NCBI GenBank assembly: GCA_955652265.1
Contig: CATPBD010000228.1
Location: 1 to 8,914 of the forward strand
Direction: 5' to 3'
Source of the DNA: an uncultured Gemmatimonadaceae bacterium
GTDB lineage: Bacteria; Gemmatimonadota; Gemmatimonadetes; Gemmatimonadales; Gemmatimonadaceae
Length of the DNA stretch: 8,914 nucleotides
Shown piece by piece: positions 7,098 to 8,914 of this stretch; the first letter of the stretch is position 1; each line of letters opens with the position of its first letter. The notes beneath the pieces are model-generated. The model made no database searches, had not been told where the DNA came from, and worked only from the letters and a program-made list of their open reading frames with translations. Both the position numbers and the translations under genes were made by a program.

Positions 7098-8005
7098 AAT
7101 GGATTACGGTGGCTGCGCTCTGCGTCAGCGGGATCGCTGCACAATCCGCGCAGACGGCTTACCCAAGTGCGCAAGCCGAGACCAGTGTGCAGAACGACGA
7201 GGGCTTGCGGTTGGTGGTGGCAGAGGAAGACGCAGACCCTGCGCTTGCCATCGTGCTCCCCGGCCGCGCGGCGTCAGATCGAGCGATAAGAGTGTTGTTC
7301 CCCGAGCACGTTACTGCCCAGCACGGCAATCAAGTCTCTGACCACCTGTACCTGTTCGAGCCTGGGCCGCGCGGCCACCGACCTCTCTGGCGCCGCGTTG
7401 GACGCTCGCTCGAGTACCAACGCGATCTTCTCGGTGGTGTGCAGCTGCTGGCACGAGCCACCCTGGAAGACGACGGCGTACGTGTGCACTACGAGTTCAC
7501 AAATAGCTCCCGCGTGGCGTACGACATGATCTACGCCGTCACTGATCCCCGGCTCACTTCAATATTCCACGATGTGCGTCTCGAGCGGACATACGTGCAT
7601 CATGTCGATGGTTTTGAGCTGCTTGCGTCGGAGACGCCCAGCCGGCTCACGATGCCATTGGACCAATGGCTTCCCGCGCGCTATCTCGCGTCGGTCACCT
7701 GGCCTATTCCAGCACAGCGTGTCGAGCATCGCGGCGACGGGATCACCTACTATACAAAATCACGAGCGGCCGACGTGCCCTTCATCGCCACGCTCTCCAA
7801 CGATCGCGCTTGGGTAGTTGCGAGTGTCTCTCGCGAAGCTGGTAACGTGTGGAGTAATCCAGAGCTGACGTGTCAGCACGTCGATCCCCAAGCGCCGCTC
7901 GCGCCGGGTCAGCGTGCTACACTCGAGATGAAGATCCTTGTCCTGCATGGTACGTTGAAGGACGCGTTCCAACGAGCGATGCAGCAACGCATGTCATTGC
8001 AGTAG
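7094..8005 (+). CDS. Exported protein of unknown function, beta-rich
   Basis: A 303-residue protein starting at GTG 7094, which overlaps the metallophosphoesterase stop (GTGA, 7094-7097). Residues 1 to about 20-28 look like a signal peptide (MKWITVAALCVSGIAA, then Ala/Gln-rich with possible AxA cleavage sites). The mature part has alternating hydrophobic strands, few cysteines and no membrane helix. Notable stretches are HLYLFEPG, LEYQRDLLGGVQLLARATLEDDGVRVHYEFTN, a central aromatic-rich region with DQWLPARYLASVTWPIP, and a final LAPGQRATLEMKILVL strand pair. The last block reads like the closing strands of a galactose-mutarotase-like or jelly-roll beta-sandwich, which is only an impression. 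I do not recognise a named family or catalytic residues. The protein is predicted to be periplasmic or secreted. It ends 29 bases before the peroxiredoxin start. Confidence 0.75.
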   Translation: MKWITVAALCVSGIAAQSAQTAYPSAQAETSVQNDEGLRLVVAEEDADPALAIVLPGRAASDRAIRVLFPEHVTAQHGNQVSDHLYLFEPGPRGHRPLWRRVGRSLEYQRDLLGGVQLLARATLEDDGVRVHYEFTNSSRVAYDMIYAVTDPRLTSIFHDVRLERTYVHHVDGFELLASETPSRLTMPLDQWLPARYLASVTWPIPAQRVEHRGDGITYYTKSRAADVPFIATLSNDRAWVVASVSREAGNVWSNPELTCQHVDPQAPLAPGQRATLEMKILVLHGTLKDAFQRAMQQRMSLQ

Positions 8006-8034
8006 CCGAGGCCGACCACGGAAGAAAAGTGACA

Positions 8035-8499
8035 ATGATCACCGAAGGCAATAAGGCACCCAATTTCTCCCTCGAGGCAGACGACGACACTGTCGTGACG
8101 CTCGATTCCCTGGCGGGAAAGAACCTCGTCCTCTTCTTATATCCGAAGGACAACACATCCGGGTGAACGAAGGAAGCGTGCGATTTTCGCGACGCTTTTC
8201 CCCGGTTCGGGGAGTTTGATGCGGTAGTGATCGGAGTTAGCCCGGACAGTCTCGAGTCGCATCGCAAATTCAAAAAGAAGTACCAGCTACCGTATCGGCT
8301 CCTCTCAGATGAGGGTCACCGGCTCGCGGACGCATTAGGGATCTGGAAGGAGAAGTCCCTGTACGGGCGCAAGTATATGGGGGTGGAGCGCACGACTGTC
8401 ATCATCGACCGGAAAGGACGTATCGCGCGAGTTTTTCCCGGAGTCAAGATTCCCGGGCACGTCCAGGAAGTGGAAAGAGCGGTGCGCGAGCTGGGGTGA
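8035..8499 (+). CDS. Probable selenocysteine-containing peroxiredoxin, PrxQ/BCP type (in-frame UGA read as Sec44)
   Basis: A thiol peroxidase that reduces hydrogen and organic peroxides, normally recharged by thioredoxin. With the TGA at 8164-8166 read through, the product is 154 residues, close to E. coli BCP (156). The thioredoxin-like fold is complete: APNFSL (8-13), LFLYPKDNTSG before the active site, VIGVSPD (65-71), YRLLSDEG (87-94) and GVERTTVIIDR (116-126). The active-site motif PxxxTxxC spans Pro37, Thr41 and codon 44, where Cys is replaced by TGA. The resolving Cys49 lies five residues on, as in BCP, and the active-site Arg119 is present. The frame is identical on both sides of the TGA. 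ATG 8035 is chosen (GGAAG at 8020-8024); GTG 8029 is possible. The alternatives are a recent nonsense mutation or a sequencing error from TGC. Confidence 0.85.
8164..8166 (+). other. In-frame TGA, candidate selenocysteine codon
   Basis: This TGA replaces the codon for the peroxidatic cysteine, codon 44 of the peroxiredoxin. It is the only stop inside 155 codons, and coding homology continues directly with TKEACDFRD. Most other genes in the window end with TGA, so general reassignment of the codon is excluded; local recoding to selenocysteine is the natural reading. Confidence 0.78.
8172..8199 (+). promoter_or_regulatory. Hairpin directly after the UGA, possible part of a SECIS element
   Basis: Bases 8172-8179 can pair with 8192-8199 (GGAAGCGT with ACGCTTTT, including G-U pairs), and GCG at 8180-8182 can pair with CGC at 8188-8190, leaving one bulged G (8191) and a five-base loop AUUUU. 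The loop lies 16 bases after the UGA, within the usual range, but has no G, which is atypical for a SelB-binding loop. It also lies in coding sequence, so pairing may be partly fortuitous. Confidence 0.35.
8198..8214 (+). promoter_or_regulatory. Candidate bacterial SECIS apical hairpin with GGU-type loop
   Basis: Bases 8198-8204 (TTCCCCG) pair with 8208-8214 (CGGGGAG) around the loop GUU; opening the top G-C pair gives the loop GGUUC, similar to the GGU loop that SelB reads in the classic E. coli formate dehydrogenase element. The larger loop begins 37 bases after the UGA, at the outer limit generally accepted for bacterial elements. The choice between this hairpin and the one before it cannot be settled by eye. 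Confidence 0.4.
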
Positions 8500-8514
8500 T
8501 TCTTGAGCTGAATT

Positions 8515-8914
8515 TCACGGAGCAGTGACTGGCACTGCCGTCTTCCTTCCATCGTCGATTCCAAGTCCGAGCGCCATCGTGCCGAACACGAGCACGGCGG
8601 ACGTGAAGAGCGGTACAGTCTTCCCAAAATGGTCGTAGGAAAAGCCCGCCCAAAGCGGGATGATCACGCGCGACAATCCGCCGAACGTTTGCTGCACTCC
8701 CATGTACAGCCCGCGCTCCCTGCTCGAGATCACGCGTGACAACATCGAGGTTACGCAAGGAAACGTGAATGCGGTGCCGAGTGGGATCAGCGCGACCGCA
8801 ATCGCCAGCATGAAATAGCCGCGCGCGAGAGGAAGCGTTGCCAGGCCCGTCGCGAGCAGAGCGAGTCCGATTCGCGACAGCTGCGCCTCGCCGTACCGAT
8901 CGACCATCTTTCCC
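8515..8914 (-). CDS. MFS transporter, C-terminal part (partial at right edge)
   Basis: The reverse-strand frame runs from the window edge to a stop at 8515-8517, giving about 132 residues. It opens with GKMVDRYGE, matching the conserved G-x(3)-D-R-x-G cytoplasmic loop between helices 8 and 9 of the major facilitator superfamily, so the true start lies beyond the edge. Four hydrophobic segments follow, consistent with helices 9-12. The VISSRERGLYMGVQQTFGGLSRVIIPLWAGFSYDHFG stretch is typical of the drug/proton antiporter-like half-repeat. A short charged tail ends TAVPVTAP. The gene converges on the peroxiredoxin, with 15 bases between the stop codons. The substrate cannot be judged from this fragment; efflux is the commonest role in this type. 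Confidence 0.85.
   Translation of the reverse strand, partial: GKMVDRYGEAQLSRIGLALLATGLATLPLARGYFMLAIAVALIPLGTAFTFPCVTSMLSRVISSRERGLYMGVQQTFGGLSRVIIPLWAGFSYDHFGKTVPLFTSAVLVFGTMALGLGIDDGRKTAVPVTAP

Noticed and set aside
8227..8499. Reading the peroxiredoxin C-terminal part as a separate gene starting at GTG 8227
   Set aside because: The start would fall inside a core strand of the fold (VVIGVSPD), there is no suitable ribosome binding site, and the upstream 20 codons in the same frame encode the conserved TKEACDFRD segment.
8522..8538. Hairpin GCAGTG / CACTGC after the peroxiredoxin stop as a rho-independent terminator
   Set aside because: Six pairs only, inside the MFS coding end, and followed by a mixed CTTCCTTCC tract, not a U-run; a terminator role is possible but not supported.
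1..8914. Global reassignment of UGA to an amino acid
   Set aside because: TGA is the normal terminator of the permease, the Yip1-type protein, the hydrolase, the small four-helix protein, the phosphoesterase, the peroxiredoxin itself and the MFS gene, all at expected protein ends.

Overview
The window comes from a high-GC bacterial chromosome whose genes are packed head to tail. Stop/start overlaps (ATGA, GTGA), TTG and GTG starts, and the protein styles (a Yip1-domain membrane protein, an NDH-2-like flavoprotein, small four-helix membrane proteins) suggest a soil-type Gemmatimonadota or Acidobacteriota genome. That placement is an inference from style, not from a marker gene. All genes lie on the + strand except the last, which converges from the right edge.

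Layout. Positions 1-3050 hold the tail of a probable ABC ATPase subunit, a fused two-domain FbpB-type ABC permease and an NDH-2-like NAD(P)H dehydrogenase, joined by overlapping stops and starts and so probably co-transcribed. Positions 3098-4082 hold a Yip1-family membrane protein and a small two-helix membrane protein. Positions 4153-6094 hold an exported alpha/beta hydrolase with a four-helix membrane tail and a small four-helix membrane protein. Positions 6132-8499 form a tight run: a 70-residue putative lipoprotein, a calcineurin-like metallophosphoesterase, an exported protein of unknown function and a PrxQ/BCP-type peroxiredoxin. The C-terminal part of an MFS transporter lies on the - strand at 8515-8914.

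The main discovery is the peroxiredoxin. Its frame is open from 8035 to 8499 except for one TGA at 8164-8166. That TGA falls exactly at the peroxidatic cysteine position of the PxxxTxxC motif. Flanking homology is continuous, there is no frameshift, the total length (154 residues) is normal for the family, and the resolving Cys and active-site Arg are retained. Hairpins lie immediately 3' of the TGA, one with a GGU-type apical loop. This is best explained as a selenocysteine-containing peroxiredoxin (Sec44) that conventional gene callers would split or truncate. TGA is the ordinary stop of most other genes here, so the code is not globally reassigned. Selenocysteine at this position is known in some bacterial peroxiredoxins; its presence in this gene neighbourhood and probable phylum is the novel part. 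No tRNA, rRNA, CRISPR array or insertion sequence was seen, and no gap between genes exceeds about 140 bases.
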